Shown here in pieces: positions 8,941 through 17,714 of a stretch of DNA of 64,000 nt. Below the pieces are notes generated by a model, which searched no databases, was not told where the DNA came from, and worked only from the letters and a program-made list of their open reading frames with translations. Each line of letters begins with the position of its first letter. The stretch's first letter is position 1. Source of the stretch: Halpernia frigidisoli. Its GTDB lineage: Bacteria > Bacteroidota > Bacteroidia > Flavobacteriales > Weeksellaceae. A program made the position numbers and the translations under genes. The stretch is taken from contig NZ_FOQT01000001.1 in the NCBI RefSeq assembly GCF_900113805.1, positions 186,001 to 250,000 on the forward strand, read 5' to 3'.

Positions 8941-9011
8941 AGGTTTCGAGCGGATTCGAACCGCTGTAGATGGTGTTGCAGACCACTGCCTAGCCACTCG
9001 GCCACGAAACC
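8941..9011 (-). tRNA. tRNA-Cys (GCA)
   Basis: The reverse complement folds as a 71-nt tRNA. The acceptor stem is GGTTTCG/CGAAACC with discriminator T, as expected for tRNA-Cys. The D arm contains GAGTGGCTAGGC, the anticodon loop reads CTGCAAC with anticodon GCA, and the T arm has GGTTCGAATCC. The variable loop is short. CCA is not encoded. A terminator hairpin follows about 6 nt downstream. Confidence 0.95.
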
Positions 9012-9068
9012 GTTTTTTAAGAAGTGCAAATATAAGGTTTTATCTTTTTCTGGAAAAGTTTATTAATA

Positions 9069-9566
9069 CTATTTTCCCAGATTGTCCAAATCATTTTGAA
9101 GAGTGGTCGCCGCGTCATATTTTTTCTTGACTATAACGCTTGTATGCGTTAAAGAATCGTGCCATCCGCCACTTCCTAAAAAACTTAGTTGATCCAAAGG
9201 AATTGCCCTTGAAATATTTCTTAAAAAATAATCTTTGAGCGAAAGTGGTTTCCCGTTATTTTTTACAGCAATTGTTCCGGTGATATATTTGCCGACACTT
9301 CTTCCATTAGTTGCCCATTCTGTTAAAAATATAAAAAGACCATAAAAAATAAGCGACAATAACCGATCAAAAATTTTATTATTGTCTTCAAAACTATTAA
9401 TAATAGCATCAACAGAATCTGGAAAAAATATTTCTAAGACAATTCCAACAAGGTTAAAAAAGATGATCACAACTACATAAATAAAAACAAGATCAATGAT
9501 GTAATTTAAAAAACGAAGACCTTTGTCTGCCTTGTTTTCGTAAACAATTTTTAAAATTTTTGCCAT
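9069..9566 (-). CDS. RDD family membrane protein
   Basis: A 165-residue membrane protein with the Arg-Asp-Asp family layout: a first helix beginning at FLNYIIDLVFIYVVVIIFF (about residues 19-37, carrying the conserved Asp), a second helix near residues 88-108, and the conserved loop GRSVGKYITGTIAVKNNGKPLS. The C-terminal block RNISRAIPLDQLSF and the GWHDSLTHTSVI motif are also typical. The family is possibly involved in transport or ion homeostasis, but its function is not established. It lies 23 bp downstream of the DUF4403 gene on the same strand and is probably co-transcribed with it. Confidence 0.85.
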   Translation of the reverse strand: MAKILKIVYENKADKGLRFLNYIIDLVFIYVVVIIFFNLVGIVLEIFFPDSVDAIINSFEDNNKIFDRLLSLIFYGLFIFLTEWATNGRSVGKYITGTIAVKNNGKPLSLKDYFLRNISRAIPLDQLSFLGSGGWHDSLTHTSVIVKKKYDAATTLQNDLDNLGK

Positions 9567-9589
9567 TTTTTTCTAAATTTATTTAAAAA

Positions 9590-10966
9590 TTAAATTCCCT
9601 GCAATTTTATTTGTAAGGTAGCTTGGGTTAAGATGACAGCGGTAATTCCGTTTGGAGTTAAAAGAATTTGATGGGGCTTAAGTTTAAAAACTTTCCCACT
9701 GATTTTTAGACCTTTGTAATAATCTTTGTTAAAAGCCTCTTCAATACTGCTTTTTGAACTTAATTCAAGATCTGCAGTTGGAATACCGTAATCTTCGGCA
9801 ATCATTTTTACGATCTTGTTTTTAAATAAAATCGTTAATGTTTTTTGAAAAAAATTGCTGGTTTTTAATTTAAATTTTATGTCACTTAATACGATTTTAT
9901 GTTTCACTTCATCATAAACCGGAATGCCTGAAATATATGAAGTTCCATTAATTGTCCCCGAAGTTTCCGCTTCGATCATTAATCGGTTTTCTTCGCCGTA
10001 CACTTTAATTCCCGTAATTGTTACCGAATAATTTCCGTCTTTAAAATTATATTTTTTATTCAAAAAAGTTTGTTTCGCAATTTCCGTTGCTGATTCGTAG
10101 GGAATATTTGAAGTTGTATTTAAAGTAAACGCATTTTGAAGCTGCGGTACAAAATTAAAATTTCCGATCGCTCCAACAACAGGCGAAGTTTGAGGTTTTA
10201 AGCCTGTGAAAGTTTCAGAATAAATATCCAAACCAATATTTGTTTGAATTTCATTTCCAAAGAATTTCAGCGGTGTAAGATTTACATTTAACGGCGTAAT
10301 TTTCAACCAAGTTTTAAAATCTTCCGAAACATTAAATGGTTCTACGAAAAGATTCCACGCGGTAATTGCAAGTTGCTGGAAATTAAGTTGCGTTTTCATC
10401 TGTTCATCGATGGTCGTGCAAAATTTCGCCTGTTGTTCTTTCAAACTGTTTTCAACCAAAGACGTAATTGGCACTTTAATTCTACCGTAATCTAAAACTG
10501 GTTTTGTAACCCATTTGAATCCATTTGCCGTTGTTTTTGTAGAAATTATCCAGTTATTATTGGCTGTCAATTGCGTGTTGAAAAACATCGTTGTTTCAAA
10601 AGTTGTATTTTGATACGTGTAAACGCCCAAAGTGCCTATGCCTTTTTCGGCATAAATTTTTAATGAAACTGCGATCAATAAATTATCATGCGTGCCGCCG
10701 ACAATTCTGATCGGTTTTGTTTTCCAGACTTTTACTTTAAACTGATCGTTATTATTGTCCTCGAACGAATTATCTTCGTAAATCAGATCTTTTACTGAAG
10801 AATTAACCATTGAGGAAATTTCACTTAAAGGAATTTTCACCGGCATCGTAATGCTCGATTTTATTTTTGGAAAAGCATAAGTTGGCGAAATTATCGGCGT
10901 TTCTTGTGCAGAAATTGAGAAAAATAAAAATAAAATAAGGAATTTAAATAATTTCAAAATGATCAA
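9590..10966 (-). CDS. DUF4403 family exported protein
   Basis: A 458-residue protein with an N-terminal signal peptide (MIILKLFKFLILFLFFSISAQ, cleavage expected after the SAQ) and no later membrane segment, so periplasmic or surface. The body is rich in beta-strand repeats with the opening IKSSITMPVKIPLSEISSMVN typical of DUF4403 proteins, which are common in Bacteroidota and of unknown function. It is one of a run of minus-strand genes (9069-11518) with short gaps; the next gene upstream is 9 bp away. Confidence 0.7.
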   Translation of the reverse strand: MIILKLFKFLILFLFFSISAQETPIISPTYAFPKIKSSITMPVKIPLSEISSMVNSSVKDLIYEDNSFEDNNNDQFKVKVWKTKPIRIVGGTHDNLLIAVSLKIYAEKGIGTLGVYTYQNTTFETTMFFNTQLTANNNWIISTKTTANGFKWVTKPVLDYGRIKVPITSLVENSLKEQQAKFCTTIDEQMKTQLNFQQLAITAWNLFVEPFNVSEDFKTWLKITPLNVNLTPLKFFGNEIQTNIGLDIYSETFTGLKPQTSPVVGAIGNFNFVPQLQNAFTLNTTSNIPYESATEIAKQTFLNKKYNFKDGNYSVTITGIKVYGEENRLMIEAETSGTINGTSYISGIPVYDEVKHKIVLSDIKFKLKTSNFFQKTLTILFKNKIVKMIAEDYGIPTADLELSSKSSIEEAFNKDYYKGLKISGKVFKLKPHQILLTPNGITAVILTQATLQIKLQGI

Positions 10967-10975
10967 TTTTTAAAA

Positions 10976-11518
10976 TTAATAATAGTTAGAATTCGCAATT
11001 ATACTTTCGTAATTTGATTCTGCTAATTTTCCTTTCTCAGCGTAACTTTTTAAAACTGAAAGATTTTTGATAGAATTTTCTTCGGTTTGTTCAAAAAAAT
11101 AAACAAGTTTTTCTTCGTTTTGTAAATTTATAAACAACTCGTTATTCGTTCCCAAAGATTTTAAACCGCGAAATTCACCTTTAATATCATTTCCTTTTAT
11201 TCTTACTGTTGCGATATTTTCTAATGAATAAATGTTATCTAAAACTTCAATTTCATTTTCTTTAAAAATTAGCGTTCCCATGAAAACACCTTTTTTCTGT
11301 TGAAAAAAATTGTGCTGTAAAATTTTGACAACGATAAAAAAGCCTAATAAAACGCCAGCAATTTTAAAAACTATTTCTTTATGAAAATCGACATACCAAA
11401 AAAATATTGTCGCAAGAAAAAAAACTATTAAAAAAATAGTCAGAGAAATGATTGTAAAATTTAATATTTTACTAATTTTTAATTTGCTTTCTTTTGGTTT
11501 TTCTAAAACTCGGAACAT
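10976..11518 (-). CDS. Hypothetical two-helix membrane protein
   Basis: I do not recognise the family. The 180-residue protein has two adjacent membrane helices (about residues 22-42 and 50-68) followed by a cytosolic domain of about 110 residues. The strand pattern GTLIFKENEIEVLDNIYSLENIATVRIKG looks like a bacterial PH-like domain. It lies 9 bp upstream of the DUF4403 gene and 18 bp downstream of folB, so it is probably in their operon. Confidence 0.6.
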   Translation of the reverse strand: MFRVLEKPKESKLKISKILNFTIISLTIFLIVFFLATIFFWYVDFHKEIVFKIAGVLLGFFIVVKILQHNFFQQKKGVFMGTLIFKENEIEVLDNIYSLENIATVRIKGNDIKGEFRGLKSLGTNNELFINLQNEEKLVYFFEQTEENSIKNLSVLKSYAEKGKLAESNYESIIANSNYY

Positions 11519-11536
11519 TATAATTTACTTTTAAAT

Positions 11537-11899
11537 TTATTTAAAGCTTTCTTCAATTTCTACACTTACGCCGTCGATTTCGCCTTTCATCGGCGGATTT
11601 GTTTTCGTTAGTTTCACTTTTACAAATGAAATTATTGGGAAAGTATTTTTAATATTATTAATAATTCTTCCAATCACGTGTTCTAAAAGTTGAGATGAAA
11701 TTGCCATTTCAGAATGAAGAATATCATTAATTTCGGCGTAATTTATCGTGTCTTTTAAATCATCAGATTCTGCGGCTTTTGATAAATCTGCGCTGATTTC
11801 CACATTTAAAATATAGTAAGTTCCCAGAATTTTTTCTTCTGGTAAAACACCGTGATAAGCGTAGATTTTTAGGTTTTCGAAGAGGATTTTTGAGGTCAT
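11537..11899 (-). CDS. folB: Dihydroneopterin aldolase
   Basis: A 120-residue cytoplasmic enzyme of folate synthesis that cleaves dihydroneopterin to 6-hydroxymethyl-dihydropterin and glycolaldehyde. The family block YAYHGVLPEEKILGTYYILNVEI lies at residues 12-34, SQLLEHVIGRI at about 71-81, and the catalytic-lysine region VKVKLTKTNPPM near residue 100. Length matches FolB. It overlaps the upstream lipoprotein gene by 4 bases. A second folate gene, folP, lies 5 kb away on the opposite strand. Confidence 0.93.
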   Translation of the reverse strand: MTSKILFENLKIYAYHGVLPEEKILGTYYILNVEISADLSKAAESDDLKDTINYAEINDILHSEMAISSQLLEHVIGRIINNIKNTFPIISFVKVKLTKTNPPMKGEIDGVSVEIEESFK

Positions 11900-12480
11900 T
11901 TATAAATTGTTGGCTTTGGTGGAAGAGGATAATAAAAAGTTGTAATATGAATAACTTTACTCTTTCCAATTCTATTATTTACACAAATTAAATTAATTTC
12001 CTCTTTTTCAGGAAAATCTAAACCCTCTTGAAATATAAAAACTTTTTTATCTTCAGAATAAAAAGGTTGAGAATAAAACGAAGTATTTACATCTCTTCCG
12101 TCATTATGATTATAAAAACTTTTATTACAATTTGTTTTTAGCGAAAAAAAATCTTTGGTGTAAACATTGTTTTTTGAGTGAAGAAAATAGTTTAAATCCC
12201 TTTTAGTTATAATTTTTTCATTAATTAATTCTTGAAATTGTTTATCTAAAAAACAACTTTTAAGAATTTCTTCAGAATATCTTTTTTTTTGATTTTTTAT
12301 AGAATCATTTGTCAAAATTCTTAATTTTTGAAAATTTGAATTTATCGAGAAACTTTTAATATGTCTTTTGCAAACTTCATCTAAATAATCTTGTCCTATA
12401 TAATTTTGCAGATGATTTTTATGACTTTCTTTACAAGAAAATAAACCAATTATTAAAAAAAGCAAAATTTTATTTTTCAT
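11896..12480 (-). CDS. Hypothetical lipoprotein
   Basis: I do not recognise the family. From ATG 12480 the protein is 194 residues, with a short lipoprotein signal MKNKILLFLIIGLFSC and the lipidated Cys at residue 16. An ATG five codons upstream (12495) is possible but gives a less natural signal. The mature part is Lys/Asn-rich and polar with no membrane helix. It overlaps folB by 4 bases. A dispersed repeat element lies in its upstream region. Confidence 0.65.
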   Translation of the reverse strand: MKNKILLFLIIGLFSCKESHKNHLQNYIGQDYLDEVCKRHIKSFSINSNFQKLRILTNDSIKNQKKRYSEEILKSCFLDKQFQELINEKIITKRDLNYFLHSKNNVYTKDFFSLKTNCNKSFYNHNDGRDVNTSFYSQPFYSEDKKVFIFQEGLDFPEKEEINLICVNNRIGKSKVIHITTFYYPLPPKPTIYK

Positions 12481-12539
12481 TTTAAATTTATTCAAACTTT
12501 GTCAAATAGATTAGATAAATTTATATTCAGCGAAATATT

Positions 12540-12631
12540 GCAGCCCGACTTGAGTGGAAATCCTTTTTGTGTAGCAAAGCGGAAAAAAAAGATTGGGAAC
12601 GGAAGGCGGAAATTGCTGCCCAAAAAATGCT
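12540..12631 (-). repeat. Dispersed intergenic inverted-repeat element, copy A
   Basis: Read on the minus strand, it opens with GGGCAGCAATTTCCGCC, continues to CAATCTTTTTTT, has a short spacer, and closes with AAAAAGGATTTCC and GTCGGGCTGC. The same architecture recurs at 18424, 24639, 29004 and 33517. It begins 4 nt after the nadA stop and lies upstream of the lipoprotein gene, both minus strand. With no separate hairpin after nadA, it may itself end that transcript. Confidence 0.8.
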
Positions 12632-12635
12632 TAAT

Positions 12636-13652
12636 CTATTTTATACTTTTACTCATTTCCAACATCGCTTCTATCGGTTTTAAGGCTTTTAAACGCAATT
12701 CTTCGTTCATCGTGATTTCTGGCAATTCATATTTCATGCAGAGATACAATTTTTCTAAAGTGTTTCTTTTCATATAAAAGCACTCACTGCAATTACAACT
12801 TTCATCAAAAACAAGCGCGGGAATTAATTCTTTTTGCGGCGCACGTTTTTTCATTTCGTGCAAAATTCCTTCTTCCGTAGCAACGATAAACTTCTGACAA
12901 TCATCATTTTCGACATAACTTAAAAGGGCAGAAGTGGAGCCGATAAAATGCGCCAGATCTAAAACAGCTGTTTCAGACTCTGGATGCGCGATCAATTTTG
13001 CACCAGGATTTTCCGCCAATTGTTTTGCGATTCTTTCCATAGAAAAGGCTTCGTGCACGATGCAACTTCCGTCCCATAATATCATCTCGCGGCCCGTTTT
13101 TTTAGACAGATATTTACCTAAATTTTTATCAGGCGCAAAAATTATCGGTCTGTCTTTTGGTAAAGATTCGATGATAACTTCGGCATTTGAACTAGTTACA
13201 ATGATGTCTGATTCTGCTTTGGTTTCAGCGTTGCAATTGATGTAAGTGGCGATCAAAGCATTTGGATGTTTGGCGCGCATTTCACGTAAACCCTCTCCGC
13301 TGCAACCATCTGCAAGAGAACAACCGGCCTGTAAATCCGGCAACACCACTTTTTTTGTAGGATTCAAAATTTTTGCTGCTTCCGCCATAAAATGAACACC
13401 ACAAAAAACGATCATATCGGCGTCGGTATTTTTTGCCTCACGCGCCAATTGAAGAGAATCACCCAAAAAATCTGAAATAACCTGAATATCCGCCGTCTGG
13501 TAATAATGCGCCAAAATAATGGCGTTTTTTTCTTTTTTTAAATCTAATATTGCCTGAACTAATGCCTCACCTTTTGGAATTTCAAATTCTTTCAAATTCA
13601 AAAATCCGTGAATTGGAAGTGTTACTTTTGCTTTTTCTAATGCGTTTTCCAT
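12636..13652 (-). CDS. nadA: Quinolinate synthase
   Basis: A 338-residue [4Fe-4S] enzyme that condenses iminoaspartate with dihydroxyacetone phosphate to quinolinate, the second step of de novo NAD synthesis. Visible features are the N-terminal ILAHYYQ segment, the cluster-cysteine segments FCGVHFMAEAA, QAGCSLADGCS and CNCSECFYMKRNTLEKL, and TYINCNAETKAESD near residue 140. Length suits the NadA type. No nadB or nadC is nearby. Triosephosphate isomerase, which makes its co-substrate, lies just upstream on the same strand. Confidence 0.95.
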   Translation of the reverse strand: MENALEKAKVTLPIHGFLNLKEFEIPKGEALVQAILDLKKEKNAIILAHYYQTADIQVISDFLGDSLQLAREAKNTDADMIVFCGVHFMAEAAKILNPTKKVVLPDLQAGCSLADGCSGEGLREMRAKHPNALIATYINCNAETKAESDIIVTSSNAEVIIESLPKDRPIIFAPDKNLGKYLSKKTGREMILWDGSCIVHEAFSMERIAKQLAENPGAKLIAHPESETAVLDLAHFIGSTSALLSYVENDDCQKFIVATEEGILHEMKKRAPQKELIPALVFDESCNCSECFYMKRNTLEKLYLCMKYELPEITMNEELRLKALKPIEAMLEMSKSIK

Positions 13653-13745
13653 AAGTATTTTTAAACAATTAAAACTGTTATTAACGAAGGTAAAGGTTTG
13701 ATTTTTAAACTAGTACCCAAAAACTAAAACCTACAATCTAATTTT

Positions 13746-14504
13746 TTAATTAAATCCCTCAATAATTTTAGAGAAATCTTCGATTTTCAATGCAGCGCCG
13801 CCAATTAAACCGCCGTCAACATCTGGTTTTGAAAAAATTTCTTTTGCATTGTCCGGTTTCACAGAACCGCCGTATAAAATTGAAATCTCATCTGCGACTT
13901 CTTTTTCGTATTTTTCAGCGATTAAATTTCTGATGAAAGCATGAACTTCCTGCGCCTGATCTGCACTTGCTGTTTCACCTGTTCCAATTGCCCAAACTGG
14001 TTCGTACGCGATCACTACTTTTTGTATTTCATCTGCCGAAAGATTGAATAAAGCCGTTTCAGTTTGATTTTTTACAACGTCTAAATATTTACCGGATTTT
14101 CTTTGTTCTAAATTTTCACCATTGCAGTAAATAGGCGTAAGATTTTTATCAAGAAGATTTTTGATCTTTACATTGGCCTGAGAATCAGTTTCGCCATGAA
14201 ATTGGCGTCTTTCTGAATGAGAAACCAAACTTCCATTTATACCAATTGAACTGATCATTTCTACGGAAGTTTCACCAGTATAAGCACCAGATCTAAATTC
14301 CGAAATATCTTGGGAAAAAACACCAATTTCTCCGTTGTCAAATGTATCTTTTGCCGTTGTCAAGTACAAACTTGGTGGCGCGATCCAAACTTCGCAATTT
14401 GTTTTATTATTTTTTTTATATTCTAAAAGTTTTAACATTAATTGTTTTGCTTCAGAATAATTTAGATTCATTTTCCAGTTTCCTGCGACAATATTTTTTC
14501 TCAT
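13746..14504 (-). CDS. tpiA: Triosephosphate isomerase
   Basis: A 252-residue cytoplasmic glycolytic enzyme interconverting dihydroxyacetone phosphate and glyceraldehyde-3-phosphate. The three catalytic regions are intact: GNWKMN at the N-terminus (Lys), SHSERR near residue 96 (His), and AYEPVWAIGTG near residue 167 (Glu). The phosphate-gripping GGSVKPDNA and GGLIGGAALK segments follow. Its start is 1 bp from the upstream TerB-like gene, in a minus-strand run with DoxX and DUF1599 genes. Confidence 0.97.
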   Translation of the reverse strand: MRKNIVAGNWKMNLNYSEAKQLMLKLLEYKKNNKTNCEVWIAPPSLYLTTAKDTFDNGEIGVFSQDISEFRSGAYTGETSVEMISSIGINGSLVSHSERRQFHGETDSQANVKIKNLLDKNLTPIYCNGENLEQRKSGKYLDVVKNQTETALFNLSADEIQKVVIAYEPVWAIGTGETASADQAQEVHAFIRNLIAEKYEKEVADEISILYGGSVKPDNAKEIFSKPDVDGGLIGGAALKIEDFSKIIEGFN

Positions 14505-14505
14505 T

Positions 14506-14856
14506 TTAGTTTATTTTCCAGATTTTTTTCATGGTCGTATAATAATTGTGTTCTTCTTCGGAAACATCATTATCAGCTTTTATAAGAGTCTTGGCAAATT
14601 TCAGAAATTCTTTTCTCTCTTCTTTGGTTGAATCGTCAAGGAAACATTTGGCGTGAAATTCAAAATGTGCTTTCCATTCTTCCGTTTTCAGCGTGGCGAT
14701 AACGTCAAGTTCATTATCAAGATCAATATTAAAAGGAAATTCAGTTGCCATGTAATTTTGAACTAAAATTCCTTCTTCTGGTGTAAACTCAAAATCAACA
14801 GATGACAATATCATTAAAAGATGATAACCTGCGATTGATTTATTAGATTTTTGCAT
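14506..14856 (-). CDS. Small TerB-like hypothetical protein
   Basis: A 116-residue soluble helical protein. Two acidic motifs, SSVDFEFTPEEGILVQNYM near residue 18 and IKADNDVSEEEHNYYTTM near residue 92, resemble the duplicated metal-binding helices of TerB-like domains, but the match is by eye. It sits 1 bp upstream of tpiA and 6 bp downstream of the DoxX-like gene, so it is probably in one operon. Function unknown. Confidence 0.6.
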   Translation of the reverse strand: MQKSNKSIAGYHLLMILSSVDFEFTPEEGILVQNYMATEFPFNIDLDNELDVIATLKTEEWKAHFEFHAKCFLDDSTKEERKEFLKFAKTLIKADNDVSEEEHNYYTTMKKIWKIN

Positions 14857-14862
14857 AATTTT

Positions 14863-15942
14863 TTATTTTTTTAAGTAATCTTCCATAGAAGATTTTGCGA
14901 TGATTTTTCCGTTTTGTAAAGTTAATATAAATGGATTACTTCGTGCAATAGTTTTAATTGCTGTGCCGTCCATCATTGCGTTATTAATACCAAAAAAAGT
15001 ATTTGGCGCGTTCGAAACGCCCAACAGTAAAGCATCTTTATTGCTTTTCATTTTTTCAATGGCAGTTGTAATATTTTTTTTGTCCATATTTGAAGGATCA
15101 TAAGAAAATATTAGAATGGCTTTAGAAACCATAATTATTTCATCTGTAAAAACATTTCCTCTTTCGTCCTCGATCTTAAATTTTGAAATTTCCGACGTGT
15201 AACCGGGATTTACCATTTCTGACGTGGTTTTATCCGATTGAAGTTCAAGATTTTTGTCCTGCCAATAATTTTTTGAAATATAATCGTCCTGATTTACCTT
15301 AATAATTTCACCCGTTTTTTTATTTTTTAAAGAATAAAAAGTTTTAAATTCTGACGGATTTGCTTCGATTTTCAACTGTTCTGCTTTTATATCTGTACCA
15401 ATTTTGTAATCTCTAAAGTCGATTAATGGCTCATGTTTTATACCGTAATAAATATTAAACAGAAAGTCTAAAATTAAAATAACAAAAACAGAATATCTCA
15501 AAATTTTTGAAGATGAATCTGAGTAATCTTTTCTGTACAAATAATAAAGAATGAAAAGTAATACCAGAAAAATAAGATCTTTTCCGAAACTTTGCCACGG
15601 TGTAAATTTAATAGCATCGCCGAAGCAACCACAATCTGTAACGACTTTAAAATAAGCAGAATAGAAAGTTAAGAAAGCAAAGAAAATACATAGTAAGATC
15701 AATAAATTTAGCGTCCATTTTAATTTAATTTTTAAAACTAACATCAATCCTAAAATCAATTCTAAAAGCACCATAAAAATGGAAAGTGGCAATGCAGACT
15801 TCTCTAAAAACGGCATATTAAAAACAGAAGCAGAAAAATATTCTTCCATTTTAAAGGAAAAACCAATGACGTCAATCGATTTTACAAAACCTGAAGCAAT
15901 GAAAATTAAGCCGACAAAAATTCGTAATATATTTTTAAGCAT
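14863..15942 (-). CDS. DoxX/MauE-like membrane protein with C-terminal extension
   Basis: A 359-residue protein. The N-terminal 160 residues form about four membrane helices with the MauE/DoxX signature VTDCGCFGDAIKFTPWQSFGKDLIF near residue 105. A fifth hydrophobic segment precedes a soluble C-terminal domain of about 180 residues with thioredoxin-like strands (IIMVSKAILIFSYDPS) but no CxxC. The fusion resembles BT_3928-like proteins of Bacteroidota. Its position between DUF1599 and tpiA is an arrangement I associate with this group. A role in envelope redox is plausible but unproven. Confidence 0.7.
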   Translation of the reverse strand: MLKNILRIFVGLIFIASGFVKSIDVIGFSFKMEEYFSASVFNMPFLEKSALPLSIFMVLLELILGLMLVLKIKLKWTLNLLILLCIFFAFLTFYSAYFKVVTDCGCFGDAIKFTPWQSFGKDLIFLVLLFILYYLYRKDYSDSSSKILRYSVFVILILDFLFNIYYGIKHEPLIDFRDYKIGTDIKAEQLKIEANPSEFKTFYSLKNKKTGEIIKVNQDDYISKNYWQDKNLELQSDKTTSEMVNPGYTSEISKFKIEDERGNVFTDEIIMVSKAILIFSYDPSNMDKKNITTAIEKMKSNKDALLLGVSNAPNTFFGINNAMMDGTAIKTIARSNPFILTLQNGKIIAKSSMEDYLKK

Positions 15943-15946
15943 ATTT

Positions 15947-16513
15947 TTAAATAAAATGAGTTTCAGCAGTTTTGTTTTCCTCTGAAAATTTTATGAGACA
16001 AAAAACGGCGTAATTTAAAATGTCAAAATAATTAGCGTCCAAACCTTCCGAAACCAAGGTTTTGCCGTTGTTATCTTCAATTTGTTTTGTTCTTAAAACT
16101 TTTTGGTAAATTAAATCCGTGATGGAAGAAATCCGCATTTCGCGCCACGCTTCACCGTAATCATGATTTTTTTTCTGCATTAATTCCGTTGCTTCTTTCG
16201 CATAGAAATCATATAATTTTAAAATTTCAGTTTGATTTTCGTCTAAAGTTTCGCTAAAACCTTTCTTTAATTGAATCAAACCAATGATTGAATAATTGAC
16301 AATCGCGATAAATTCGCTTTCTTCGCTTTCGTCGATCAACTGTTTTCCTGTGATCTGAATCGTCCGGATTCTGTTTACTTTAATATAAATTTGATCAGTG
16401 ATCGAACTTGGCCGCAAAACACGCCACGCAGCGCCGTAATCTTTGAGTTTTTTTTCAAAAAGTTCGCGGCAAGTATTGATGATTTGCGAGAATTGTAATT
16501 GGGTATTTTGCAT
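15947..16513 (-). CDS. DUF1599 protein with two tandem domains
   Basis: A 188-residue soluble protein made of two copies of one domain. KKLKDYGAAWRVLRPSSITD (about residues 21-40) is matched by KKNHDYGEAWREMRISSITD (about 113-132), and each is followed by a Y-I/Q-K-V-x-R-I/T helix. DUF1599 proteins are restricted mainly to Bacteroidota and are probable nucleotide-binding proteins of unknown role. It is divergent from folP and 4 bp upstream of the DoxX-like gene. Confidence 0.85.
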   Translation of the reverse strand: MQNTQLQFSQIINTCRELFEKKLKDYGAAWRVLRPSSITDQIYIKVNRIRTIQITGKQLIDESEESEFIAIVNYSIIGLIQLKKGFSETLDENQTEILKLYDFYAKEATELMQKKNHDYGEAWREMRISSITDLIYQKVLRTKQIEDNNGKTLVSEGLDANYFDILNYAVFCLIKFSEENKTAETHFI

Positions 16514-16627
16514 AAAATTTCTTTGCGCCTCAAATATAGTGAAAATTTGAATTTTTAGAAGTTGTAAAGTCGTTTAGTTGCAAAGTTGGGACGCCGACAT
16601 TTATAATTTAATTCTTAATTTTGAACT

Positions 16628-17479
16628 ATGATTTCAGACTTTCAAAAACCATGTCATTCTATTAATTGCAAAGGAAAATTAGTCGATTTAAATAAACCCA
16701 AAATCATGGGAATTTTAAACCTCACGCCCGATTCTTTTTCAGATGGCGGACAATTTTTTGACGAAAAATCGGCTTTAAAACAAGTTGAAAAAATGGTTTC
16801 TGAAGGTGCAGATTTTATTGATATTGGCGCACAATCGACGCGTCCAAAAGCCGAATTTCTTTCTGCGGAAACTGAAATTGAACGATTAGGAAACATTATT
16901 TCGACAATAAAAAAAGAATTCCCGGAAGTTTTAATTTCTTTGGATACTTTTTATTCGGAAGTGGTAAAATTTGGTTTTGATCAAGGAATTGATTTGGTTA
17001 ATGACATATCTGCAGGACAATTTGATCCTCAACTTTTGGAAACTGTTGGAAATTTAAAATTGCCTTACATTTTGATGCACAATCATTCCGAATATTCCAA
17101 AATGCATGAAAAAATCGAACATGAAGATCTGGTTTTGACTTTAAATTATTTCTTTTCAGAGAAACTTTTAGAGTTGGAATATCATGGAATTACAGATTAT
17201 ATTTTAGATCCGGGTTTTGGTTTTGGGAAAACTGCGGAACAGCAATTTCAATTAATTGATGAGCTGGAATATTTGAATTTTGGCAAAAACCCATTGTTAA
17301 TCGGTATTTCGCGGAAATCTTTTATTTACAAACCTTTAAATAAATCGCCTTTGGAAATTAATGACGAAACGCAAAAATTACATTTAAAATGTTTGAAAAA
17401 AGGCGCGAAAATTTTGAGGGTTCATGATGTGGCGGAAGCAAAAAAGACAATTGGGTTTTTTGAAACTAATTTAAATTAG
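16628..17479 (+). CDS. folP: Dihydropteroate synthase
   Basis: A 283-residue TIM-barrel enzyme that joins 6-hydroxymethyl-dihydropterin diphosphate to p-aminobenzoate in folate synthesis; it is the target of sulfonamides. Signatures are IMGILNLTPDSFSDGG (about residues 26-41), FIDIGAQSTRP, DPGFGFGK near residue 196, and GISRKSF near 227. Length is normal. It is the only plus-strand gene in this block, and its 3' end overlaps the convergent 78-residue gene by 14 bases. Confidence 0.96.
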   Translation: MISDFQKPCHSINCKGKLVDLNKPKIMGILNLTPDSFSDGGQFFDEKSALKQVEKMVSEGADFIDIGAQSTRPKAEFLSAETEIERLGNIISTIKKEFPEVLISLDTFYSEVVKFGFDQGIDLVNDISAGQFDPQLLETVGNLKLPYILMHNHSEYSKMHEKIEHEDLVLTLNYFFSEKLLELEYHGITDYILDPGFGFGKTAEQQFQLIDELEYLNFGKNPLLIGISRKSFIYKPLNKSPLEINDETQKLHLKCLKKGAKILRVHDVAEAKKTIGFFETNLN

Positions 17480-17702
17480 CAATTTTCTCAGCGTATTCTT
17501 CAGCAAACCTTTTTTGATCAATTTTTAATTGCCCGATTTCTTTGGGCAACAAATATTCGAACAATGCTTTTTCTTCTTCGTCCAAAAAAAGGATGAGTTT
17601 TTCTTCGCCGTCAATCATTAATGCGAAAACGTCCCACATGGATTCGCCTTTTAGTTTTAATAATTCAAAAAAACTACCTGCTTTTATTTCTATTGTTTTC
17701 AT
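17466..17702 (-). CDS. Small hypothetical protein
   Basis: I do not recognise this 78-residue, strongly acidic soluble protein. It has a hydrophobic strand region WDVFALMIDGEEKLILFLDEEE and a charged C-terminal helix, with no signal or membrane segment. It lies 12 bp downstream of the alpha/beta hydrolase gene on the same strand and overlaps folP's 3' end by 14 bases in convergent orientation. It could be a toxin-antitoxin-like small protein, but no partner is visible. Confidence 0.55.
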   Translation of the reverse strand: MKTIEIKAGSFFELLKLKGESMWDVFALMIDGEEKLILFLDEEEKALFEYLLPKEIGQLKIDQKRFAEEYAEKIANLN

Positions 17703-17714
17703 TCTTTGGCAAAA

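Noticed and set aside
12499-12777. Plus-strand frame of 92 codons containing LQPDLSGNPF
   Set aside because: It runs through repeat copy A and then antisense through nadA. A similar peptide at 24595-24846 comes from copy B. These are by-products of the repeat sequence, not genes.
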